In this document: positions 52,350 to 60,109 of the stretch, piece by piece
Position numbering within the stretch: position 1 is the first letter of the stretch
Layout: each line of letters opens with the position of its first letter
Origin: an uncultured Fluviicola sp.
Lineage (GTDB): Bacteria; Bacteroidota; Bacteroidia; Flavobacteriales_D; Crocinitomicaceae
NCBI GenBank assembly: GCA_913009205.1
Contig: CAJVYC010000002.1
Location: 62,001 to 126,000 of the forward strand
Length of the DNA stretch: 64,000 nucleotides
Reading direction: 5' to 3'
Notes under the pieces: model-generated
Databases searched by the model: none
Told to the model about the DNA's origin: nothing
The model's input: the letters and a program-made list of their open reading frames with translations, nothing else
Program-made: the position numbers and the translations under genes

Positions 52350-53258
52350 ATGATGGTTAAAGTTTCAGTTATTATTTGCACATATAATCGTGAGGCCTAC
52401 TTGCCAGAATGTCTAGAACATTTGAAACAACAAACTGCTTCACCTTCAGATTTCGACATTGTTCTTGTCAATAATAATTCTAGCGATAGTACTGAAGAAA
52501 TCTGTAAAGACTTCCAAAATCAGAACCCTGACTTAAACGTAGTTTATGCTTTAGAATCGAACCCAGGTTTATCTTACGCCAGAAATTGTGGAATTGCAAC
52601 TGCGACTGGACAAGTTGTTTGCTTTATTGATGATGATGGGTTTGCTGTTCCTGAATACGTTGAAACACTAATTAATTTTTCATCCGACAGCAACTATAAT
52701 GAATATGTAGCTTTTGGAGGAAAAGTTATTCCAAGATACAATTTAGGTAAAGATCCTAAATGGCTTTCATCTTACCTTGAAGGATTGGTGTCAAAAGTGG
52801 ACATGGGAGAAGAAATCATGCCCTTTGTAAAGAAATATCCGGTTGGATGCAACATGGCATTTCGCTCAGAATTCTTTGTAGAACATGGAGGCTTCAATAC
52901 TGATCTACATACTAGAAGCGACGAAAAATTTGTTTTTGACAAGTTGAAAAAAGCAGAGTTAAAAACATTATACGTCCCAAAAATGAAAGTAGAACATTTC
53001 ATAGACGATTATCGTTTGGAGCATCCATTTATAAAAAAACTTTCTAAGATTGTTGGACAAAGTGAAGCTCTTAGATTAAAAGACTTGGGCTTAGGAAAAC
53101 GATTGCTTAAATTAATAGAATATAAATTCAAGCTTGGAGCTTCGTTTATATTAGCTGTGATGTTTTTAATTAAAGGACAATTAGCAAAAGCAAAGTACAT
53201 TGTTCTTGTTCGTTGGTACATTTTGCTCGGCTTTTTTATTAAAAAGAAAATTCAATAG
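52350..53258 (+). CDS. Family 2 glycosyltransferase (first gene of the glycan cassette)
   Basis: 302 aa. Begins with VSVIICTYNREAYLPECLEHL, the GT-A/GT2 start, has FIDDDGFAVPEY (DxD region near 90) and ends in a hydrophobic tail (ILAVMFLIKGQLAKAKYI) likely to touch the membrane. Start could be the ATG at 52350 or 52353. It sits 6 bases downstream of alaS. The sugar it transfers is unknown; the neighbouring NulO genes suggest it builds a surface oligosaccharide. Confidence 0.88.
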   Translation: MMVKVSVIICTYNREAYLPECLEHLKQQTASPSDFDIVLVNNNSSDSTEEICKDFQNQNPDLNVVYALESNPGLSYARNCGIATATGQVVCFIDDDGFAVPEYVETLINFSSDSNYNEYVAFGGKVIPRYNLGKDPKWLSSYLEGLVSKVDMGEEIMPFVKKYPVGCNMAFRSEFFVEHGGFNTDLHTRSDEKFVFDKLKKAELKTLYVPKMKVEHFIDDYRLEHPFIKKLSKIVGQSEALRLKDLGLGKRLLKLIEYKFKLGASFILAVMFLIKGQLAKAKYIVLVRWYILLGFFIKKKIQ

Positions 53259-53280
53259 ATCTACTATTATCAAATGAATT

Positions 53281-54171
53281 ATGGGATATGAATCGTTTAA
53301 AATAAAGTTCGAAGGTCTTTTGAAAATTTGGTTGACATCGAAAAAACCAACTATAATTGCAAAAAGAAAATCTGATGATCTCATTATCTTAGGAAACGGT
53401 CCGTCTCTGTCAAAGGACATGGATAATATTCGCTCTATAATCAAGAATAGAGACGTTCTTGGTGTTAATTACTTTGTAGCGACAAAGGAGTTTTTAGAAC
53501 TAAAGCCACTTTACCACGTCATTGTTTCTCAGCAGTATTGGGGTACTGATGAAAACGAAGGCTGGGATAATGATAGAAAAAGAATCTTTATAATTTTAGT
53601 GGAAAAAGTTGATTGGGAATTCAATTTATTTGTTCCAATCGTTGCTTCAAAATCGAAAGGGTGGATAGACTTTATGGCACAAAATAAAAACATCAAACTT
53701 AATTTTTTCAATTTGACTCCTTTGGATGATGATCCATCCTTCTTTAGCGGTCACCTAAAGAAATTCAAGGCTTGCCCTAGACCACACAATGTTTTAATTC
53801 CATCCATTTTAATAGGAATCAACTTAAAATACAAGAATTGCTATATAGCAGGGGCAGATCACTCTTGGCTACCAGAACTGTTCGTTACACAAGATAATGT
53901 TCCTATGATGGCACAAAAGCATTTCTATGCAGACCAACTTAAATCATTAAATAGTACTCTTCTTTCGGATAGTGCGAAGCCTGTTTTTCAAGAAAATTCA
54001 CTGAAGCACAAACCGCTACACGAAATCCTTCATAAATTCTACTATTCTTTTAAATCTTACTGGTTTTTAAAAGAATATGCTGAGCTGGAAGGGACAAAAA
54101 TTTATAATTTAACAGAAGGTTCTTTCATTGACGCATTTGACAAAATATCCTATGACGAAATCACAAGTTAG
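53281..54171 (+). CDS. GNGPSL-motif protein, candidate nonulosonate transferase (GT42/Maf-DUF115-like)
   Basis: 296 aa. LIILGNGPSLSKDM at 35-47 is the nucleotide-sugar motif shared by GT42 sialyltransferases (CstI/II) and by DUF115/Maf proteins, which transfer nonulosonic acids. A later segment, PHNVLIPSILIGINLKYKNCYIAGADHSW (about 168-196), resembles the second half of those Rossmann folds (strand-helix, then the SGIDF/GxDxS loop). A third, YNLTEGSFIDAF (275-286), is unexplained. It lies in a NeuB operon, so transfer of a sialic-acid-like sugar is a reasonable guess, not shown. An MptE-type fold remains possible. Confidence 0.55.
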   Translation: MGYESFKIKFEGLLKIWLTSKKPTIIAKRKSDDLIILGNGPSLSKDMDNIRSIIKNRDVLGVNYFVATKEFLELKPLYHVIVSQQYWGTDENEGWDNDRKRIFIILVEKVDWEFNLFVPIVASKSKGWIDFMAQNKNIKLNFFNLTPLDDDPSFFSGHLKKFKACPRPHNVLIPSILIGINLKYKNCYIAGADHSWLPELFVTQDNVPMMAQKHFYADQLKSLNSTLLSDSAKPVFQENSLKHKPLHEILHKFYYSFKSYWFLKEYAELEGTKIYNLTEGSFIDAFDKISYDEITS

Positions 54172-54706
54172 AAAACATACTAAAGTTACTTGGTTGCATA
54201 AGTGGCGTAGATTCCGACAGTCTTCACGTCTAGGATTCTGTGGTCATGGCGTACTTTTTGACAAAGGAGTTGACATTTTTCGATTTCCAAAAAATGTATC
54301 CATTCATGACAATGCCATGATTAAGGCTGGTGCAAGAATTTGTGCTTGCAATGAAACAGCCAAAGTCAGCATAGGTAAAAATACAACCTTCGGTTATCAT
54401 TCTCATCTTTTTGCTTCGGCTGGAATTGAAATTGGAGACAATTGCTTAATAGCTCCTTTCGCATATATTGTTGACAGTGACCACCTTATAAAAAAGGGAG
54501 AACTCATTAATCAACAGGGAAATGAATCATCTCCAATTAAAATCGGTAACGATGTTTGGATTGGAACAGGAGCTAAAATATTAAAAGGAGTGACAATTGG
54601 TGATGGAGCAGTAATTGCTGCTGGCGCAATAGTTAAAGATGACGTCGCTTCCAATCAAATAGTAGGTGGAATACCTGCTAAAGTAATCAGTGAACGCAAA
54701 GAATGA
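54152..54706 (+). CDS. Hexapeptide-repeat O/N-acyltransferase
   Basis: 184 aa from the ATG at 54152 (MTKSQVRKHTKVTWLHK), which overlaps the end of the previous gene by 20 bases; the frame begins earlier at 54128. Left-handed beta helix hexapeptides (VSIGKNTTFGYHSHLF ... IGNDVWIGTGAKILKGVTIGDGAVIAAGAIV) and the closing VGGIPAKVI typical of O-acetyltransferases of the maltose/WbbJ class. Probably acetylates a sugar of the glycan. 4-base overlap with the next gene. Confidence 0.9.
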   Translation: MTKSQVRKHTKVTWLHKWRRFRQSSRLGFCGHGVLFDKGVDIFRFPKNVSIHDNAMIKAGARICACNETAKVSIGKNTTFGYHSHLFASAGIEIGDNCLIAPFAYIVDSDHLIKKGELINQQGNESSPIKIGNDVWIGTGAKILKGVTIGDGAVIAAGAIVKDDVASNQIVGGIPAKVISERKE

Positions 54707-55395
54707 AAGTTGGAGCCGTCATCATAGCGCGGTATAACTCCACAAGGTTGTACGGAAAAGTATTGAAAGAGCTACATGGCATTCCTGCAATTGAACACAC
54801 GTACAATCGACTTCTTCAAGTTCTTACTCCGGAACAAATTACTATAGCTACTTCAGATCAACCTACCGATGATCCAATTATTGAGTTTGCAAAAAAGAAA
54901 GGGTGGAATGTATTCCGTGGAAGCCTCGATAACGTTGCTGAACGGTTTTTAAAAGCCAGTAGGCTTATGAAATGGGACTACGCTATTAGAACGAATGGGG
55001 ATAATATTTTCATTGATCTAGACTGCCTTCAAAAAATGTATACTGTTGCTCAAAAAGGAACTACAGATTTTCTGACGAACGTCATGGATAGAACATATCC
55101 AAAAGGTATGAGTATCGAAATAGTTCGAACAGATTTTTATGCAAACTGTTACGCTAAACTTGTTGGAAATCCAGAATATGAAGAACACGTAACCCTTGCT
55201 CTCTACCAAAACAATTGGGGATTATATGAATACTTTTACAATAATAAAGTAAAAGAATTACAAGGGATTCAGCTTGCACTAGATACTTCCGAAGACTTTA
55301 AGCGTATTGATCAACTCATCGAAATATTAGGAGTTTCGTATGAAAATTATTCATTAGAAGATATTAAAATAGCATATGAGCAATTGGAAAGGTAA
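54703..55395 (+). CDS. SpsF-type cytidylyltransferase (CMP-sugar synthesis)
   Basis: 230 aa of the CTP_transf_3 family (SpsF/NeuA-like). The N-terminus VGAVIIARYNSTRLYGKVL has the Arg/Ser/Arg/Gly/Lys pattern (R10, S13, R15, G18, K19) that binds the nucleotide. RTNGDNIFID (about 97-106) corresponds to the conserved R-TGD-P-ID stretch, and LALDTSEDFKRID to the metal-binding DT-E-D end. It likely activates a nonulosonate or related sugar with CTP. It starts inside the previous gene (ATGA) and overlaps neuB by 20 bases. Confidence 0.85.
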   Translation: MKVGAVIIARYNSTRLYGKVLKELHGIPAIEHTYNRLLQVLTPEQITIATSDQPTDDPIIEFAKKKGWNVFRGSLDNVAERFLKASRLMKWDYAIRTNGDNIFIDLDCLQKMYTVAQKGTTDFLTNVMDRTYPKGMSIEIVRTDFYANCYAKLVGNPEYEEHVTLALYQNNWGLYEYFYNNKVKELQGIQLALDTSEDFKRIDQLIEILGVSYENYSLEDIKIAYEQLER

Positions 55396-56383
55396 AAACG
55401 GTCCATTAATGATTGCAGAAATTGGTGGGAACCATGAAGGAGATTTCGAATACGCAAAGAAATTAACCCAACTCGCAATTGAGTCCAATGTTGACTTCAT
55501 TAAATTTCAACTTTATTCTGGAGACAGCCTTGTTAGCCCTGTAGAAAACCCAATTCGCAACGAACATTTCAAAAAATTTGAATTGGATCATTCCTACTAC
55601 ATTGAATTGGCAGAGATGTGTAAAGCTGCTAATGTAGGTTTTATGGCCTCAGTTTGGAACCCTGACTATTTTGAATGGATCGATCCGTTTATGGACATTT
55701 ACAAGATAGGTTCAGGTGATATGACAGCCTATCCGGTATTAGAAGCGACAGCTGCAATTGGAAAACCAATTATTCTTTCTACTGGACTAAGTAGTTTAGA
55801 AGAAGTTCTCGATGCAGTTAAATTTATCCAATCGTGTGATCCAAAATATAAAGATCCAGAATTTCTTTCCATTCTCCAATGCACAGCAATGTATCCAATA
55901 CCAGCTGAGTATGCTCATTTGTCTGTGATGAATTCAATTAAGAAAGAAACGGGGCTTCCTGTTGGCTATTCAGATCATACCGAAGGAAGTTATGCCTTGG
56001 AAATAGCTGTGGCAATGGGTGCTGAAATTCTTGAATTCCACTTCACAGATTCACGAGAAGGAAAAGAATTTCGTGATCACAAAGTTTCTTTAACGCGCGA
56101 TGAAGTTTTGGAATTGAATAAAAAAATCACTGAAATTCGTCAATTAAAAGGTTCAGCAATCAAAGAAAAACAATCAGTTGAAGGAGAGCATCCGATCACC
56201 TTCAGAAGAGCCGTTTATCCTGCATTTGACCTACCAAAAGGAACGGTTTTAAGTCCTGATAATTTAGTATATTTGAGACCCAATCACGGAATAGACGCAC
56301 GCGATTATAAAAAGGTTATTGGAAAGATCCTTACAACTGACGTAAAGGCTTTTGAGAAATTGAATTGGTCATATTTACAATAA
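55376..56383 (+). CDS. neuB: NeuB-type N-acetylneuraminate/nonulosonate synthase
   Basis: 335 aa. NeuB domain starting PLMIAEIGGNHEGDFEYAKKL (11-31), active-site strands FIKFQLYSGDS, KIGSGDM, SILQCTAMYP and LPVGYSDHTEG, and a C-terminal SAF domain (about 275-335, FRRAVYPAFDLPKGTVLSP). It condenses phosphoenolpyruvate with a hexosamine-derived sugar to give a nine-carbon acid (sialic, legionaminic or pseudaminic type; the type cannot be read from this). No epimerase, dehydratase or NeuC gene is in the window. Overlaps the SpsF gene. Confidence 0.94.
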   Translation: MSNWKGKNGPLMIAEIGGNHEGDFEYAKKLTQLAIESNVDFIKFQLYSGDSLVSPVENPIRNEHFKKFELDHSYYIELAEMCKAANVGFMASVWNPDYFEWIDPFMDIYKIGSGDMTAYPVLEATAAIGKPIILSTGLSSLEEVLDAVKFIQSCDPKYKDPEFLSILQCTAMYPIPAEYAHLSVMNSIKKETGLPVGYSDHTEGSYALEIAVAMGAEILEFHFTDSREGKEFRDHKVSLTRDEVLELNKKITEIRQLKGSAIKEKQSVEGEHPITFRRAVYPAFDLPKGTVLSPDNLVYLRPNHGIDARDYKKVIGKILTTDVKAFEKLNWSYLQ

Positions 56384-56393
56384 AACATTTCAT

Positions 56394-57017
56394 TTGATAC
56401 TTGGATTAAAATTGTATTTGAAAAACAGAAAACCAACTTGGAAAGGATTTTGGTTTAAACTGCTATTCGCTTCGAAAAAACTACAAATTGGTAAACGGTT
56501 TAAATGTGATTCATGGCCGGATATTTCAATTACTGACAAGGGGAAAATAATTATTCAGGACGATGTATATCTTAGAAGAAGTGTTGAATTAAGAGTTCAT
56601 GGTGATGCAACAATTAATTTAAAAGGCAATAATAGAATTGATCGTGGAGTTCGGTTATTGGCTGCTAATAAATCTGAATTAACTATCGGAGAAGGCTCCA
56701 AAATTGGCCTTTATTCGGTATTAAATGGTGGCGATTCCATTACACTCGGTAAAAACGTTCTACTTTCTGGATTCGTTTACCTTCAAACAAGTATGCACAA
56801 TCATGAAAAAGAAATAATGGTACAAAATCAAGGCTATTCTCACGCTCCAATTATTCTTGAAGATGATACTTGGTGTGGAGCTCATGTTGTTGTGTTTCCT
56901 GGCGTAACGATGAAACAAGGTTCTATTGCGGGAAGTAATGCTGTTGTCAATACTAGTATAGATAAAAATATAATCGTTGGAGGTGTTCCTGCCAAGCAAC
57001 TTAAATTACGACAATAA
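56394..57017 (+). CDS. Second hexapeptide-repeat acyltransferase
   Basis: 207 aa, TTG start at 56394, 10 bases after neuB. Residues about 50-205 are hexapeptide turns (IQDDVYLRRSVELRVHGDATINLKG ... TWCGAHVVVFPGVTMKQGSIAGSNAVV) ending VGGVPAKQL. The basic N-terminus (LYLKNRKPTWKGFWFKLLFASKKL) could contact membrane lipid or the acceptor glycan. Its substrate is probably a sugar of the same glycan; acetyl or another acyl donor unknown. A different subtype from the first acyltransferase. Confidence 0.85.
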   Translation: MILGLKLYLKNRKPTWKGFWFKLLFASKKLQIGKRFKCDSWPDISITDKGKIIIQDDVYLRRSVELRVHGDATINLKGNNRIDRGVRLLAANKSELTIGEGSKIGLYSVLNGGDSITLGKNVLLSGFVYLQTSMHNHEKEIMVQNQGYSHAPIILEDDTWCGAHVVVFPGVTMKQGSIAGSNAVVNTSIDKNIIVGGVPAKQLKLRQ

Positions 57018-57025
57018 TAAACTAT

Positions 57026-58381
57026 ATGCTTATAACGGTTTACATAACAAACTACAATTACGGTCAATACCTTAGCAAAGCTGTCGATTCTGTATTAAAC
57101 CAATCAACGACTGATTTCGAACTAATTATAATTGATGATGGATCTGTAGACAATTCGAAAGAAATTATAGAAAGTTACCGCAGCAACAAGAAAGTCAGTA
57201 TCATTTACCAACAAAACAAGGGCTTAAACGCTACAAATAATGTTGCTTTAAAAGCCTCAAATGGAAAGTACATTATGCGCCTTGACGCAGATGACTACTT
57301 GGAAGAGAATGCAATTGAAATCCTTTCTCAGAAGTTAGAAAGTGATCCTGAACTAGGATTAGTGTTCCCCAATTACTATTTAGTAAATAAGGATGATTTT
57401 ATAATCTCTGAGGAAATTAGACATGATTTTGACAATGAAGTTCAATTGTTTGATCAGGCCGCACATGGAGCTTGTACAATGATTCGTGCTGATTTCTTAA
57501 AACAAGTTGGTGGTTACAATGAAAACTACACGTGCCAAGATGGATACGAACTTTGGGTGAAATTCACACTTAAATTCAAAATCTCTAATGTTAGTAAACC
57601 TTTATTTTACTACCGTCAACATGGCGCGAACTTAACATCTAATGAAAATCGAATTCTTGATACAAGAGCTCAAATAAACTCGGACTACATAGCAGAAAGT
57701 GGAATTTCTACGAAATCATTAATTGTAATTCCAGTTCGTGGTGGTGAAAAAGACCTTGCATACAGAAAAATTGGAAATCGTAATTTTATTAGTCAAAAAG
57801 TAGGTCAAGCATTAGAAACTGTAAACCACACAGAAATAATTATAACATCACCAGATCAAAACGTTTACGATGCCCTCGATGTAAACTTGCGTAATAATGA
57901 TCGGGTTCACTTTCATTTACGTGGTGAAGACAAAGCGAGAATTAGTCAAAGTCTTGATGGTACTATTCAAGAAATCACTGAATTGGATTGGGTTCAAAAA
58001 ATTGAATTCACAAATATTTGTGTAATCGCAATAGAGTATCCATTTCTTAAGTCTCATAAAATTGACGATGCTATTCATACATTGTTCCTTTTTGGATCAG
58101 ACTCTTTACTGAGTGTACTATCTGATAGCTCTGTATTCTATGTTCATAAGGGAGATGGCCTTCATCCTATTCTAGAACGAGACCAATTCACGAAACTGGA
58201 ACGTGATGCTCTTTATAGACACTCCGGAGGGATTACAGTCGTTCGCAGAAAAGCATTCGATGCCAAGAAAAAAATTATTAATGGAATGGTTGGACATATG
58301 ATGATCGATAAAGAATCCTCTTTTGGAGTATTTAGTGAACATGACTATCAGCTCGCTTTATTAATCGATTCTAATCAATAA
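57026..58381 (+). CDS. GT2 glycosyltransferase fused to a degenerate CMP-nonulosonate-synthetase-like domain
   Basis: 451 aa. Residues 1-225 are a GT2 domain: VYITNYNYGQYL start, IIIDDGS (34-40), MRLDADD with DAD at 87-89, QDGYELW (171-177). Residues 231-451 match the NeuA/KpsU cytidylyltransferase pattern along their length: IPVRGG at 235-240, IIITSPDQNV (271-280), VIAIEYPF and a DAI...GSDSLLSV helix, YRHSGGITVVRR (397-408), and a tail aligning to the family's DIDxxxDFxxAE. At the metal-binding DxD the sequence here is GVF (434-436), so CMP transfer is probably lost. It may act as a regulatory or substrate-binding domain. Confidence 0.8.
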   Translation: MLITVYITNYNYGQYLSKAVDSVLNQSTTDFELIIIDDGSVDNSKEIIESYRSNKKVSIIYQQNKGLNATNNVALKASNGKYIMRLDADDYLEENAIEILSQKLESDPELGLVFPNYYLVNKDDFIISEEIRHDFDNEVQLFDQAAHGACTMIRADFLKQVGGYNENYTCQDGYELWVKFTLKFKISNVSKPLFYYRQHGANLTSNENRILDTRAQINSDYIAESGISTKSLIVIPVRGGEKDLAYRKIGNRNFISQKVGQALETVNHTEIIITSPDQNVYDALDVNLRNNDRVHFHLRGEDKARISQSLDGTIQEITELDWVQKIEFTNICVIAIEYPFLKSHKIDDAIHTLFLFGSDSLLSVLSDSSVFYVHKGDGLHPILERDQFTKLERDALYRHSGGITVVRRKAFDAKKKIINGMVGHMMIDKESSFGVFSEHDYQLALLIDSNQ

Positions 58382-58494
58382 CATTCCTCAAACTGGAAAA
58401 TTGCAAGTGTAAATCAATAAATACTTTTTGGAATCGTTACTTTTAAACGCATTACATTCTGAATAGTAATCAGAAGTAGCAAGAAAATAATAAA

Positions 58495-59973
58495 ATGGGA
58501 ATCGTAAAGAAACAGTCTATTCAGTCTACCATCTTTACCTATTTAGGTGTTGGGATTGGTTTTCTCAACTCTGCAATTTTACTGCCAGCACTATTTACAA
58601 CAGAAGAAGTTGGGCTCATTGGTTTTCTGAATTCCCTCACACTCATTTTTTCGACAATTGGATGTTTAGGAATTCCTTTAATTACCATAAAGCTATTTCC
58701 TCAATTTAGAAATCGAGAAAAGGGTGACAATGGATTCTTTTCCCTATCGTTTTATGGAAGTTTAATAGGTATCTCGATTGGAATAATAGCCTTTCTTTCG
58801 CTAAATGATATTCTGATCTCAAAGGATAATGCAGCACGAAATTATAGCCTTTTCTTTATTGCATTTACCACGATTTTCGCATTTAGAGTTCTATTCAAAA
58901 ATATTGATAGTTATCTTAGAATGCTTTACAAAACTGTTCTCGGAATCATGCTTGAAGGGTTTCTTACGAAGCTCATCATTTTTATAGGCCTTCTAATAAT
59001 TACTTGGGGGTTTAAGGGGGACTTTAGTCTTGTACTCATCCTCTACATTATCGCCATTTCACTTCCTGGAGTTATCGCTACCATATACTTACTAACGCAA
59101 AAAGTGAGTCTTAATGTGAATAGCTTCCGTAAAAGTGCTGGCTACAACTGGAAAGAGATTGTGTCCATAGGAAGCTTTGGAGTTATTGGTGGGCTTGGAG
59201 CTGCGGTAATTCTTGAGGTTGACCGTGTAATGATTAGTAATATGCTTGGATTAAGTGAAAATGGAATTTATTCTGTTGCCTTCTTCTTTGGACTTTTTAT
59301 CAGTATTCCATCACGCGGATTGAAACGAATTGCGGCATCAATTCTCTCTGACTCTTTTAAAGACAACGACATGACTAATGTTGCTGAAATTTATAAAAAA
59401 AGCTGCTTAAATCAACTGTTAATAGCCGGATACCTCTTCTTAGGAATTTGGTTTACCGTCAATCATGTGTTTGAATTCATGCGTCCTGAATATTCGAGAG
59501 GTTTATATGTAATATTATTCATTGGCCTTGCCCAGCTTATTGATATGGCTACAGGAGTGAACGCAGAAATAATAAACGTATCGAAATATTACAAATACAA
59601 CAGTTATTTCACTGGAATTCTAATTGTTTTGGTAATTGGTCTTAATCTTATCTTCATTCCAATTTGGGGGATTAACGGTGCTGCATTCTCGTCTTTTCTT
59701 GCATTGCTAATTGTAAATACAATTCGCTTTATTTTCCTCTATCGAAAAATGGGACTCTTTCCTTTTTCGATTAAGATGCTTATTAATGCCTTCATCATTT
59801 TAGGATTATTTGGATGCTTTGAATTCTTTATGCCGAACATTAATGACCCATTACTAGGGATTCTCATTTCAGGTGGTCTATTGACAATCATTTACTTTAC
59901 ACTCGCATATTTCCTGCGCCTTTCTAATGATGTCAATCAGATAATAAATAAAGTCTTTAGAATAAAGCAATAG
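58495..59973 (+). CDS. Oligosaccharide flippase of the MOP/Wzx family
   Basis: 492 aa, about 14 predicted membrane segments, no long soluble parts. KKQSIQSTIFTYLGVGIGFLNSAILLPALF is the usual polysaccharide-biosynthesis-protein start; LEVDRVMISNMLGLSENGIYSVAFFFG and INGAAFSSFLALLIVNTIRF are flippase-type segments. It would turn lipid-linked glycan across the inner membrane. Last gene of the cassette; a 113-base gap before it has a possible promoter. A terminator follows. Confidence 0.85.
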   Translation: MGIVKKQSIQSTIFTYLGVGIGFLNSAILLPALFTTEEVGLIGFLNSLTLIFSTIGCLGIPLITIKLFPQFRNREKGDNGFFSLSFYGSLIGISIGIIAFLSLNDILISKDNAARNYSLFFIAFTTIFAFRVLFKNIDSYLRMLYKTVLGIMLEGFLTKLIIFIGLLIITWGFKGDFSLVLILYIIAISLPGVIATIYLLTQKVSLNVNSFRKSAGYNWKEIVSIGSFGVIGGLGAAVILEVDRVMISNMLGLSENGIYSVAFFFGLFISIPSRGLKRIAASILSDSFKDNDMTNVAEIYKKSCLNQLLIAGYLFLGIWFTVNHVFEFMRPEYSRGLYVILFIGLAQLIDMATGVNAEIINVSKYYKYNSYFTGILIVLVIGLNLIFIPIWGINGAAFSSFLALLIVNTIRFIFLYRKMGLFPFSIKMLINAFIILGLFGCFEFFMPNINDPLLGILISGGLLTIIYFTLAYFLRLSNDVNQIINKVFRIKQ

Positions 59974-60059
59974 TCAACTAATTTCAGTCTATTACAAACC
60001 TTAATAAATTATTCAAAACATTGAGCCAATATCAGTTTGGAAACAATCTTATACAAACA

Positions 60060-60090
60060 AAAAAGAGGCATATTAGATATGCCTCTTTTT
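60060..60090. terminator. Bidirectional terminator between flippase and YfhO-like gene
   Basis: AAAAAGAGGCATA (60060-60072) pairs perfectly with TATGCCTCTTTTT (60078-60090) around a 5-base loop; A- and T-runs make it serve both convergent genes. Confidence 0.92.
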
Positions 60091-60109
60091 ACTTTAAATT
60101 AAGTTGAGA

